NCBI GenBank assembly: GCA_013398955.1
Contig: VWPU01017712.1
Coordinates: 1-64,000 of the forward strand
Direction: 5' to 3'
Origin: Callaeas wilsoni
Taxonomy: Eukaryota; Chordata; Aves; Passeriformes; Callaeidae
Length of the DNA: 64,000 bases
Shown: positions 22,698 through 33,812 of the stretch, in pieces
Layout: every line of letters starts with the position of its first letter
Numbering within the stretch: the stretch's first letter is position 1
Program-made: the position numbers and the translations under genes
The notes under the pieces: generated by a model
Told to the model about the DNA's origin: nothing
Database searches by the model: none
Seen by the model: the letters and a program-made list of their open reading frames with translations, nothing else

Positions 22698-25300
22698 TCC
22701 CTTGGGTTGCTCCAGCCACTGGGAGAGCAAACCTCTGGGGAAAGCAGCTCCTCAGCCAGGCTGGGCGAGAGGAGCTGTGACCAGATCCCGGTGGCTTACG
22801 ATGCATGAAGACACCAAAGTGCAGGCTGTCCTCACTGATCTCCGGGAGTTCACCCAGGGATGCCACAGAACCATGGAATGGCTGGCTGCCTGTCTTTCCA
22901 CTCCTGTCACTGGGCTTGGGCTGGAGGAGAAAGGGCATTGGGAGGACTTGGCCGCGCTCTCGTCGCTGTGCCCGCATGCGCTGCCGCTGCCATGGGGAGA
23001 GGCACAGGAGGGTTGAGTGCTCCTCTGCACTCCTACGGTGGCTTGGTTGGCAATTTTTCACACCCTCACCCCTCAACACACCCTGGGCTCTTTAGTCTTT
23101 GCCTTTGGCTTTTCACAACAAAAAAATTGTTGATTTCCAGAATTAGCCAGCTATGTGCTTCTCCTCAACCCCCAGATGATCTGCATGTGAACTGTCAGCA
23201 TAAAATCTGACCAAGTTCACCTTTAAAACACACATTCCTTCTCACCAAAGCCCCAGTAGCAGAGGAAACCTCGTGCACTCCTGACTCCCCTGACACAAAC
23301 ACCCATCTGTGGGTTTAGGACCTCTATCTCCTCGTACAGGATCTGAGGCTGGAGGCCTCGGCTTTGTGGGTTTTCTTTGCTATTAAACCTTAATATGCAA
23401 ATAGATTATTCTTTGGGTTTGGAACGGTTTGCAGTATTCTTTGTATGACCCCAGAATGCTTTGCTTGAGAAATGCTGCCTGGCACAATTCCTTGCAGGCT
23501 GCTGCTAAAGGAGGTTTTTATCTGCTCTGTAAGCAAAGATGGGAGCTCTGCTTTGCAGCGTCCGTGCGGAACCCGAGTGCTGCGTGTGCAGACTGGGCTC
23601 TGACAATGCTTCGAGATGTTCCAGGGCTGCAGCAGGAGCAGCCCTTCATTGTGGGAGAGCCGGGCTGGGCGGAGGAACAAATGAGTTGAAAACAGGGATT
23701 TTTAGCTCAGCAACTAAACTAAAATGAAATCCATTTCAAGCTGCTAGTTAATGAGCAAAAATGGGCTGTGCAGACTCCAGTGGTTCTTGGGGGAGATCCC
23801 TCTTCCACCCATTTCTTAGTGTCTGGGAAAGCACCCCCCCTCAATTAAAAAACATGAACTCCTCAAATTCCTTTAAGAGCAAGTAAATTCTGGGGAGAAG
23901 CTGCTGCTTTCAAGGTTATACCCGAGGGGGCTGTTAGGGAGCATTTAATGCAGGTTTTCTCAGCATCCTGAGACTAGAACTTAATAAACCTTGAAAGGAA
24001 AAGGAACATGCCTGCACCCCAGCAAAAGGGAAACCCTATTTATTGCTGCTGGTCCCTCTGCAGTGGGGCCTGGGGCAGTGGGGGTCAGCGTTCACTGGGA
24101 TTTCTAACCCTGCGGGAGGCAGTGGAGAGAGGCTGCGGTGGGTGAAGGACTCTCACAGTGCCCCCTTCAGAGTCTGGGTCGGATGTCTGCACAAACATGA
24201 CACTGACAGTTTCCTTGGGTCTCTGTAAATCCGGGGTCTTGTTCTCCAGGTTGTTCTCTTGTCCATTTGTCCCCATGGGAACAGTCTCTCCTCAAATCCA
24301 AAACCAAGCAGCTAAAAAAAATTATGTATTTTGCATATTTGCAATGGATTTCCTCATATTTGCACTCTCATTTTCACTCTTTTTCCCTTCAAAGGTCTGA
24401 CCTTAAGGCAGAGAGAGTGATTCTGGAAATTTTACTTACGATTGCAGTTGTCCTGTGGCTCAGGGCTGTTGTTACTTGGCCACTCCAAATATCTCTTGAT
24501 ATTTTCCCTTCTAACTTCATTTTTTCCTAATCCAAGAAAAGATCCAGTAACCAAAGCCGAGTAGTTAAATCATCCAACTCTATTTCTCCCCCTTACACCC
24601 CCCCCCATTCCTCTTGTTTGCACAGGACAAGTCTGTTGGCATCACAAAAGGTTATTTCTCTTTTTTTGCAGCCTTTCCATAATTTTTTCTTCATTTAAAG
24701 TCTTTTCAGGAGGCTTTTACTACTCTGCACTACACAGCATTTGTTTTGCACATTGTTTCAAACACCCATCTGTATCATTTATAGTGTTTAAAACGTCAGG
24801 AGAACTTTTCCCCTCCCGAACAACCTTTCAATAGGGACAGCCCTGGGGGCAGATGATTTTTTCCCTTGATTTAACCTCTGCCCAGGAAGGTTTACAGGCT
24901 GGTAAGTCACCCTTTGGGGTTGAGGGTGTCATAGGACAGACAGAGGAGCCACAGCTGAAACCCTGCTGCAGCAGCAGGACCGCCAGCGTGGAAGCTCCCT
25001 GGTGGGAATTTCAACATGAAATATGAAAAAAGAAAAGTTGAAGGGATGGAATCCCCCTCCTGTGTCTCTACTTTGTGCAGATCCTCCCTTTTACTCCAGG
25101 GAGGATCATTTTCCAGAAGTTCGAAGGTTCACGGTGTCTTCTGGGGTGGTTCAAGGTGGCAGATGTCAGGTAGACAACCCATGGAGCTGCTCACAGCAGG
25201 ACATTGTGGATGTTTGCGTGGGTCCGTGGAGAAACTGGACATGCTCCCCAAAGAGAAATCTTTGAGAGTCACTGGCTGGCACAGAAATCACTTTTGGCTC
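22698..25300. other. Intron 1 segment, no recognised feature
   Basis: Mixed composition; AT-rich from 23700 to 24800. An octamer ATGCAAAT is at 23395-23402 and a nine-C run lies near 24599. No exon or transposon was recognised. Confidence 0.4.
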
Positions 25301-25304
25301 AGGG

Positions 25305-25456
25305 AGGGTGTCCATCCCTGGAAGTGCCCAAGGCCAGGCTGGACAGGGCTTGGAGCAGCCTGGTCCAGTGGAAGGTGTCCCTGCCCATGGCAGAGGGGGT
25401 TGGACTAAAAGACTTTTAAAAGCCCCTTCCAACCCAAAGAATTCTGTAATTCCATG
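25305..25456 (+). mobile_element. CR1 3' fragment, class A
   Basis: GGTGTCCATCCCTGGAAGTG to CCAAAGAATTCTGTAATTCC. The GGCTGGCACAG just upstream (25274) may be an older part of the same copy. Confidence 0.92.
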
Positions 25457-25580
25457 TCCACAGGATGAAAAGAGCTGGAGGCTGGAAAGGTACCAGGGAC
25501 AGCACCATGGGCTGGTCCCACTTTCAGTGTTCCTCAGGCATCTCCACCTGATCACCACACCCGTGTTCCCCAGAGGGGTC

Positions 25581-25638
25581 CTGGGGAAGAGGGGCTCATC
25601 CTGGGGAAGAGGGGCTCATCCTGGGGAAGAGGGGCTCC
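25581..25638. repeat. 20-bp tandem repeat, 2.9 copies
   Basis: CTGGGGAAGAGGGGCTCATC occurs twice perfectly and a third time as CTGGGGAAGAGGGGCTCC. Confidence 0.93.
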
Positions 25639-25639
25639 T

Positions 25640-27549
25640 TTTGAGCAGAAGCCCGGTCTCTTGCCATGATCCTGCAGCCTTTTCCAGCCTCAGAGGGAGG
25701 CAGGGAGGGAAAACAAACAGAGAGATGAACACAGCAGAGGCCCCTGGCTAAGACCCACTCATGAGATAACAGAATAAGGAAGACTGAGAGGGAAAGCAGG
25801 AAGAGAAGGTGGTCTGGAAAGTAACTGAGCACAAACAAAGTACACAGAGGTTAGTTTGTGAGTCTGGAGTTTGTGCTTGCAAAAAGAGCAGCAGTGCAGG
25901 ACCTGTGAATGCTTGGCAAGGGTGGGAGGAAGGAGTGCTTGCTGTCCTGGGATTAATTTAAATCACAGAAATGTGATCCCAAGCAAATGAGATGATTTCC
26001 AATGCCCAGGGCAAAAGGAAGGGAAAAAAAAGTACACAACCCAAATTAAAGAGAATTGCAGTGATATATAAATAAACACGGGTGTATCCACACCCAAGCC
26101 CCAGACTCCCAGCTAAATTCTTAGCTCTTTATCCCCATATTCATGAGGGATCTCTTCATGTGTGCTGAGGTTCTGGCTCAACAGTTTTAAGTGGCTGGCA
26201 TTCCTTTAAAAGATAATCGGTGCCTACAAAGGCTTTTCTTCCTCCTATCCACCTTCCCACCAGAATAAGAGATTCCCCCAGATAGTAATTGGCCAAAATG
26301 GAAATTGCCCACGTTTTTCCCTAAGGTATGCACAGCCGAGCAGCTGTGGTGTGGTCTCAGCTGGGAAGTTCGATTTTATTCTGCCATTCCACCCAGGTGC
26401 TCAATAAAAAATGCAAGAGCGACAACAAGAAAAAATCAAAAATCAAAGGGCAAAGGGAAAGGAAGGGAAGGGAATATTGCTGCCAGCTAAATAGCTAAAC
26501 AACTCCTTTTAATCTGGGTTCCATCCTCCTTTTGAGAGGGAATGGTGTTGCTATTAAAGTCAGATGAGAGGGAGAGATGGGATCCCAGGTGTGTAGAGCT
26601 GGAGTGGTTTTGGGAGATAAGATTTAATTTTCAGAGGCAGAGGCTGGAGCTTTGTTGTTGCAGAAGGAGGGGGATGTGTGTTGGGAAGGCTACGGGGAGC
26701 ATGAGAGATGTTTGACTTCACTGGGCGTCAGTGCAGAGCAGTGTGGTTGTCCAAAGGCAGGTCCAACTGGGGAAAAAAACTGGCTTCTGTGGAGTTCTGG
26801 GTGGTGATTTGCTCTGAAAGCTTCCATTCCCTATTAGAAAGAGGTGGGAGCTCCTAGCAATACCCCCTGCATTTTGGAAGGCATGCGGAGGGCACAGAGC
26901 AGCCGTGGACGGGCATGTGGGGCTTGCCCAGTCTGCAGCCGCTGCAGGGGGAGCTGAGGCAGCTGCCGGAGACCCGGCCCTGCCTTGCCGGGCACCGAGC
27001 TCCGTCCTCAGCCCCAAACTGCTCGCGGGAGTCCCTTCGTGCCCGTGGCACTGGGGGTTCCCTCTCCTGGTGCCTGGGGGTGGCTGGAAGGACCTTCTGC
27101 TACTGATGAAAATGCTCAAGGACATTTGGCCAAGGATGTTTTGGGGAAGGGTTGGAGATACCGAGTGCAGTGCGAGTCCAGTTTTTCCAGACAGAGGAGC
27201 CCAGGTTGAATCCCTGGACACCAAATAAACAGCTTCATTTGGAGAGGTGCTGACTCTCCCTTTTGATGCCTTGATTTTGGAGGAACATGGACAAGGTTTG
27301 GCACCTCTGACAGGCAGAGCACTGCCATGCCAGAGCAGCAGACACAAAGCAGAGGCAGAGTGGATCCAAGGCTCAGCTGAATTTCTCAGGTCAGGAGTGA
27401 ATAAAAAATGGAAACCACAGGACTGCTCTGGGACTCGGGGAAGTTCGGGCTGTGTCTTCTCTGCCACAGACTTTCTGTGTTCCTTGGGGAAACCTCTCCA
27501 GCCTGCCAGGTCCATGCTTGCCTTGTCTCTTTGCGTTGAACACCCACAG
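25640..27549. other. Intron 1 segment with a GC-rich patch
   Basis: 26930-27040 is GC- and CpG-richer than its flanks (ACCCGGCCCTGCCTTGCCGG). The rest is unremarkable, purine-rich around 26400-26480. No gene was recognised. Confidence 0.4.
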
Positions 27550-27665
27550 AGATGGATGGATGGATGGATGGATGGATGGATAGATGGATGGATGGATGGA
27601 TGGATGGATGGATGGATGGGTGGACGGGTGGACGGATGGACGGATGGACGGATGGACGGATGGAC

Positions 27666-27699
<34 letters not shown>

Positions 27700-27745
27700 A
27701 TGGATGGATGGATGGATGGATGGATGGATGGATGGATGGATGGAT
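27550..27745. repeat. Compound GGAT/GGAC tetranucleotide microsatellite, about 195 bp
   Basis: GGAT repeats (27551-27618, with one GATA variant near 27582) pass into a central block of alternating GGAC and GGAT (about 27620-27675) and back into pure GGAT to 27745. The central block carries CpG every 8 bases. It explains the Ile-His-Pro-Ser and Met-Asp-Gly-Trp tracts in open frames here. Confidence 0.97.
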
Positions 27746-27930
27746 CCTGCTTTTTATTGTTTTGAAAAGCCTCTAGAGTACAATAACTACCCTCAACGCA
27801 AGATATTCCACTTTTTAGCACTGAAATGGAGCAAAATTTCAGCAATAATCTCAACTTGATGAGAACTAGATGTTTACCTGCATTCCAAAATGTCCATTTC
27901 TTTTTGTCCCAAGGTATCATAAGGACCTTG

Positions 27931-28044
27931 GGACACTGGGGCTTGGAGCACCCTGGGACAGTGGAAGGTGTCCTTGCCATGGCAGAAGGTGGAACTGGAT
28001 AATCTTTAAGGTCCCTTCCAGCCAAATCATTCTATGATTCCATG
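27931..28044 (+). mobile_element. CR1 3' fragment, class A
   Basis: GGACACTGGGGCTTGGAGCA to AAATCATTCTATGATTCCATG. Confidence 0.92.
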
Positions 28045-28429
28045 CTTTAAAGAGAGGTGGTGATGTGGAGGGGAACTTCACTGTCAGTCCCAGAATGAAA
28101 TAACAGAGAAGGGAAGTGACATTTCCAGGGCTGTGCCACCAGTTTGTCTCAAAAGCAGGAACAACTCTGAGGATTCCTGGTTGTGTTTGATGCTTATCAA
28201 GAGGCTGTCAGGCTTTTCAGTGGAAACTCAACCTCAGTCCTCCCTACCTTGATGAGCTTTTTTGTGCATTAACCAGCTGCCAAACACTTGATCAGGAAAG
28301 TGTCTCTGAGCTTAGCAGAGTGAGAAAAAAACCCCACACTTCCACAGAAAGGCAGGGACGTGAGCTCCCAGAGCAGACATTGGTGTGAGACAGTGAGAAC
28401 CCTCGAGATACTGAGTGTGTAACACTCAG

Positions 28430-28720
28430 ACATCCTCCTGCATTCATAAAATTGGGGTCAATAACACCATTATTGATGCTAACTATGGCAGCCCCATTTC
28501 CCAGAGTGTCAGCTGTAATAAAACAGCTCCCCAAATGTCAGGCTGAGCATAAAGGATATTAGAAGCCTAATGGAGCACATTCATACTTCTAATTGAGAGT
28601 AAAATATCATCAAACAACCGAATACTTTGACAGGGTTGTTTAATAATTAGGCCAGGATGCAAGAGAGAGAGTTCAGCTCACTGCTGAAAATGAGGCAGGG
28701 CTTATGACGAGAGGAACGAA
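28430..28720. promoter_or_regulatory. Candidate conserved noncoding element (composition only)
   Basis: AT-rich, repeat-free region with CTAATTGAGA (28589), AATAATTAGG (28641) and GATATTAGAAGCCTAATGG (28556). Motif-based guess. Confidence 0.25.
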
Positions 28721-29282
28721 GAAAGTCTTTTACAAAAGCAATTTGAGAGGAAATATTGCTGAAGAGTGCTGTAAAAAATGTCATGGATATGGTCTCAGCC
28801 TGCATAGTCGTCGGGAGGGTGAGTCCAGTGCACGGACTGCCCGGGGAGGTGAGTGCCAGAACTAGATGTTGGCGAATAAGCTAAGTTTAAAGAGCAACTT
28901 TGTCGTGCTTGCTTTCATTTGGGTTTTTACATCAAAGACCTCATTTATTCTCTCCTCCAAGCAAAGGCTACAAGAGGCAGAGACGCCCTGCTACCTGAGC
29001 AGTCATAAAAAATCCAGAGGCTTTGAGCTAAAAACATGAAACATCATCTTTGTGACCCTGCTTTGACTTTGACAGTCTCTGGAGATCCTCCCTGTCCCTT
29101 GATGACTGAACTTCTCCAAGTGACACCATCCCTCCTGTAACTGCAGTAAAGCGGCAGGGAAATGTTTGGCAGTGCAGAGATGGGAAGTTTTCCTTGTCCT
29201 ACATGGGGACACAGCACTCTGAGCACCTCCCCTCACCGCTGTGTAGCAGCAGCTGCTAGCTGCAGTGGCTCTGTCCCACGCG

Positions 29283-29342
29283 ACATCCATCAGCTCCATC
29301 AGCTCCATCAGCTCCATCAGCTCCATCCGCTCCATCAGCACA
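29283..29342. repeat. 9-bp tandem repeat (CATCAGCTC)n
   Basis: About six copies; the fifth carries a CATCCGCTC variant. The unit is a multiple of three, so it would encode an Ile-Ser-Ser or Asp-Gly-Ala type run, but no gene surrounds it. Confidence 0.93.
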
Positions 29343-29555
29343 TCCCGGAGGGCAGAGCCTGGCCGGGACCGGCACAGGGGATCTGTGCGGGGCAGAGAGC
29401 GGGAGCCTGGGGAGGCAAGCAGCTCCTGCTGTGACAGAGGTCGATGCAAGCCTGTGACACACAGACAGGAGGTGTTTGAGAAGAGCAGAGTGGATTTTAG
29501 GGTACAAGTTTCCTGCCAGCATAGTGCTGGCTGGATTTCGGGAGAGGAGAACAAA

Positions 29556-29964
29556 GGGATGGAGCACTGCTGCTGTAAGAGAGAGAGACCTGGGGGTGTT
29601 CAGTCTGCAGAAGAGAAGGATTCGGGGGAGCTTCGAGCACCTTGCTGTGCCCAAAGGGACTAAAAGAGAGATGGGGACAAGAGTTTTAGCTGGACCTGCT
29701 GCAGTAGTATGAGGGGTGATGGTTTTAAAATAAAAGAGGGTTGATTAAATTAGATATCAAGAAAATGTTTTGAAGATGAGGGTGTAAGGCCCTGGCACAG
29801 GTTGCCCAGAGCAGCTGTGGCTGCCCCTGGATCCCTGGGGTGTCCAAGGCCAGGCTGGACAGGGCTGGGAGCCCTGATCTGGTGGAAGGTGTCCCTGCCC
29901 ATGGCAGGGGTTTGGAAATGGATGGGCTTTAAAGGCTCCTTGCAGCCCAAGCCATTCCATGAAC
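29556..29964 (+). mobile_element. CR1 3' fragment, class A, about 410 bp
   Basis: Starts at GGGATGGAGCACTGCTGCTG in the 3' UTR and passes through GGCCCTGGCACAGGTTGCCC to CCCAAGCCATTCCATGA. Its middle (GATGGGGACAAGAGTTTTAG, GGGTGATGGTTTTAAA) is the same rarer variant seen in the copy at 21940. Confidence 0.93.
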
Positions 29965-30129
29965 AGGTGAATGATCTTGTCTTGCCTCCAGCAGTTGTGC
30001 TTACAGAACAATTGCCATGGCACTTCTGGCAAGACCTGCAGAGTGGGATCTCTGGCATCCTGGCCCTGCTCCAGCAGTAAACGTGCTATCCTGCCTCCCC
30101 AAATTCCTCCTGTTCTCTCCATTAGAAAC

Positions 30130-30425
30130 AATTAGAAACTTCACTTCATGACCCAAACTGTTGCCTCAATTAGTTGCTCAGTGTTGATTAAACAAGCCAG
30201 TTCCTATAGATGGTTGGAAAGGAGTCTGTGGGGATTCGAGCACTAATGGAATGCACAATATTAACTGAAATCAATAGAATTAATGGGTTAATTCCATGCT
30301 AATACATAGTGCTGCAGGAGAAGTTAGGCTAATGAAAATGCATGTATTCCCTAAACTATTCCATTTGCATCAGATGATTCATCCACCACTGCTTCTTTAA
30401 AACATTAATGAGATTAAAAGCACAT
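30130..30425. promoter_or_regulatory. Candidate conserved noncoding element with POU/homeodomain motifs
   Basis: The richest cluster in the window: CAATTAGTTG (30166), TTGATTAAAC (30185), GAATTAATGGGTTAATTCC (30278), GGCTAATGAAAATGCAT (30328), an exact octamer ATTTGCAT (30363-30370) and ATTAATGAGATTAAAAGC (30404). There is no CR1 sequence within it. Conservation was not tested. Confidence 0.35.
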
Positions 30426-30861
30426 TTACTAAGTGTACATGACCAAGGCACAAGCTCTGCCTCACGCAGGTCTCTGGGAAAGGTGCTGTCTCTGTACCTG
30501 CTTCTCTGCAGGTTAGCTGGGGTGCAGAGGAGAACTGGGGATCTGAGAAGGGGGAGCTTCTGCTTTGAAGGCAAGCAACTCTTTGCTAGTCACTGCAGGC
30601 TGATTTGACATGGACCTGTCCCTAGATCTGCCCTGGGCTCATGAAGGTGATGGTGGGAAGTGAGAAATGAGAAGCTGTGGCCATTCTGATGCCCAGCTAA
30701 ACCTTGCCTTGCATCAGCTTTAGTTTTCTTATACTGGATAGACTCACTGAAAAACAACACTTCTGGGTTTTTCTTCTTCTCACGCTGATTTGTAATTGGA
30801 AACGGGTCTCAAAAATTGCAAATGTCTGGGTCTTCAAGAAGAAATGTACATTTTCAGCAGA

Positions 30862-30905
30862 GTCATGGAATTACAGAATCATTAAGACTATCACTGAGTC
30901 CCAGC
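30862..30905 (-). mobile_element. Short antisense CR1 3' terminus
   Basis: TCATGGAATTACAGAATCATTAAG followed by CACTGAGTCCCA resembles the reversed end of a CR1 tail; it is about 45 bp only. Confidence 0.5.
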
Positions 30906-31306
30906 CCTTTACAAAGGGGAAACAGGGGGGCATTGGAATTCATTTAGTCTGGAGAAAAGGTGTAGGGGGATACAGCTGTGAGCAGCAGAGGAGAGGATCC
31001 AAACGTTGCAGCTTTTATAAAGGGCAGGAAGTCAACGGCTTAATGTAAGCCAAGATTAGAAGTTTCTGAGCACTGGGAGGAGAAACACTGGATGTAAAGA
31101 TATTGTGGAAGTGTGCCAAGTGCACGTTAGATGCACATCCATCAGGGATGCATGTGGAGGTCTCGGAGAAGCCTGGGTACAAAACTGCCCGGCCTCCAGT
31201 AAATTTTTCAACCTTCTCTTGTCCTCGCAAAATCAAAAGATCCCCTCAGGTGAGTCTTGATGACCACAAACCCAGGTTTTCCTGCATAAGAAAGGATTGA
31301 TAGAAG

Positions 31307-31425
31307 TATCACAGAACCATTTAGGTTGGAAAAACCCTTGCAGGCCATCAAATCCAACCATTCTCCAGCACTGCCAAGGCCACCGCTGACCCACGTCCCC
31401 AGGTGCCACATCTGCACATACCAGG
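31307..31425 (-). mobile_element. CR1 3' fragment, class B, antisense
   Basis: TATCACAGAACCATTTAGGT, then CCATCAAATCCAACCATTCT and CCCCAGGTGCCACATCTGCA: the reverse complement of the class B end. Confidence 0.9.
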
Positions 31426-32177
31426 GATTCAGTAACCCAGTGGCAAATGGGTGGAGCCTGAGAGCAGACCCTGCGGGCACGGAACACACCTGAGGCTCTC
31501 TATCCCACGTGCCACATGGCACAAGCTGCCTTGCACTGTCCTGCTGCACGTGGTGGATAACACATCTGCATAACTGCATATGCACAACCAAAGAGCATTT
31601 TGTCTCTGTGTGGTGGGGCTGGTAAAACAGCCCTTTGTAGGCTGCATCCCAAGGCCACCCAGGAGAATGTGACTCACCCCAAAAACGAGGCCAGAGCCTG
31701 CTGTGGGGCCATTCTGACACAGGCCATGGGGCAGCCCCAACCCTAAACCAACCCCAGAGAGTGGGAGGGGGCTCTAATTGAGAGTGGGCTGCAAAACTTT
31801 TGGAGTTTGTCTCTCCTCTGTGGGAAATATTGACAAAATCAGAGGCAAGAAAGATGGTCCCAGCAACCTGATGAATTTTTGGCAAAAGAGAAAATGCATT
31901 TGGCCAAAAAAGAGGTGATTTGGCTCCTGAGTTGCATTTGTAGAGATGAACTCCAGCTGCAAAACTCTGAGCAGAACTGACCAGATTGCAGGACACCCTA
32001 TGGCAACAGTTCAGAGGCCATATTTTTCTTAGTTTGGGGACATTTGGGTTTTATATTTATAGGCAAAAATATGTCATCTTTTTGTCTGTGCATCTCCATT
32101 TGCTCTGTGGGTGGGTAAAAAGAAATGTTTGATCCCACAGCACTTTGAGAGACCATTCTTGGAGAGATTATTAATTG
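31426..32177. other. Intron 1 segment, no recognised feature
   Basis: A minus-strand open frame spans much of 31208-31996 but shows no domain, and part of it is antisense CR1. Confidence 0.4.
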
Positions 32178-32238
32178 GGAGTTGGAACTAGATGATCTTT
32201 AGGATCCCTTCTAACCTTTAATCTATGATTCTGTATAA
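32178..32238 (+). mobile_element. CR1 3' end, about 60 bp
   Basis: GGGAGTTGGAACTAGATGAT to TAATCTATGATTCTGTAT; only the last segment of the tail remains. Confidence 0.8.
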
Positions 32239-32959
32239 TAACTAATTCTATGGTTCTATTATAAATTTTCTTTTAAAAATTGCAATTTGGGACAGTTTTC
32301 CCATCAGAATAGGCCTTTCCCAAAATAAAATGTAGAGAAGTGGTTGTTTCATCAGGGAGAGGGAAGAATTGGTTACATAATTTGAGGCAAACCCTTTCTT
32401 TTGGTTTCAATGAAGTTTTTTACCAATTCTGCTTCATAGAGTGACTACACAGCTGAATTTGGGTCTAATCTTCACCACTCTGTGGCAGTAGCAACAAGAT
32501 AACAGAGGGTCTCTTACCCTCTCCATGGGCAGCCACGAGACAGTGCCTTTACCCAGCCAAGCACATACAGGATCAATACAAGAATTTACAAGAAGTGACA
32601 TCGATTTCCCGCTTGATCTGTCATTTCTCTGGACCTGAGCACCCCTGTGATTTCCACGTAAGGGGCTCTGCACTCAAAAGCACTGAGCTGATGCGGGAGC
32701 CTGGTTTCCAGAAGCGTTCTGCAGTTCTAGGAGCGCGTCCCTCGCAGGAGTCAGGAGGGATCTCCGGTGGCCGTGCCCGTTGCAGTGCCATGGCCCAGCG
32801 CTGCCTCCCGGGCTCGGGCTCTGCGTCCGGCCCTGCTTTGGCCTGTGCCGTGGCATCCACAGGCAGGCAGCCGGCACACACAGCCTGGAAGGACCCAGGG
32901 AGCATGCAAGACAGGACTGCTCATTTCTGTGAGCCTTCCTCTCCTGTCTTGTAGCTGTA

Positions 32960-33048
32960 AAATCCCAGAATGGTTTGGGTTGGAAGGGACCTTAAAGCTC
33001 ATCCAGTTCCACTCCCTGTCATGGGCAGGGACACCTCCCACTAGAAGA
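32960..33048 (-). mobile_element. CR1 3' end, class A, antisense
   Basis: AATCCCAGAATGGTTTGGGT to GGGACACCTCCCACTAGAAG. Confidence 0.92.
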
Positions 33049-33599
33049 AGCATGGGTTAGTTCGCAGTGTCGAGGTGGATAAATCTTCACTGGGCCTACC
33101 TTGAGTGGTGGCTGCTTGGCCAAGATGTGGATGTGAACAACCATGGCACAAAGTCACCCCTGCTGTGACTTTGTGACTTTCACAGTATCATTCACACTGC
33201 AGCAAGAGGCAGCACAGACGTGAGGTGTCTCTACTTTTCCACCTGGACATGACCAGCACAGACCCTTCCTCTATTTCCAAGCCAAAATGGGTGATCCCAC
33301 ATGCACCCAGGTGGCCTTGACCAGGGAAGGGTCTGGGCAGCAGAGGGTGAGTCTCCTGTAAATGGTTCTGTAAAGGTGCCACGAGGCGAGGGGTGGGACA
33401 GACACATCCATCGCACATTTTTGTGCTGCTGAACATGGATTGGAGGACTCCTCTCTGCTCTCACAGTAGCCAGAGTCCTGCAGTGCTCAGCAGGAGTTTG
33501 GTTGTGATGCTCCATTTGGTGCAGTCATATAAGTGGCAAATGAAAACCAAGGATTTGGATTTTCATTTCCCTCACTTCTGATTTTCACCACAAAGAGGA

Positions 33600-33812
33600 C
33601 ATCACTGAATATTAGGAAGAATTTCTTCACAGAAAGGGTTGTCGGGCTTTGTCAGGGGCTGCCCAGGGAGGTTTGGAGTCCCCATCCCTGGAGGTGTCCA
33701 AGGAACACACACTGGCACTCAGTGCTCTGGGCTGGGGACAACGTGGAGATCAGTCACAGGATGGACTCGATGGTCTTGGAGGTCTTTTCCCACCTGAATG
33801 ATCCTGTGATGC
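33600..33812 (+). mobile_element. CR1 3' fragment, class C
   Basis: AATATTAGGAAGAATTTCTTCAC, GGGGCTGCCCAGGGAGGTTT, GCACTCAGTGCTCTGGGCTG and GGATGGACTCGATGGTCTTG to CTGAATGATCCTGTGAT. Confidence 0.92.

Noticed and set aside
26718..28025. A 435-residue minus-strand open frame with an Ile-His-Pro-Ser tract
   Set aside because: The tract is the GGAT microsatellite read on the other strand. The rest shows no domain and its beginning is an antisense CR1 tail.
31208..31996. A 262-residue minus-strand open frame
   Set aside because: It overlaps an antisense CR1, has no recognisable domain, and shows a random-like composition.
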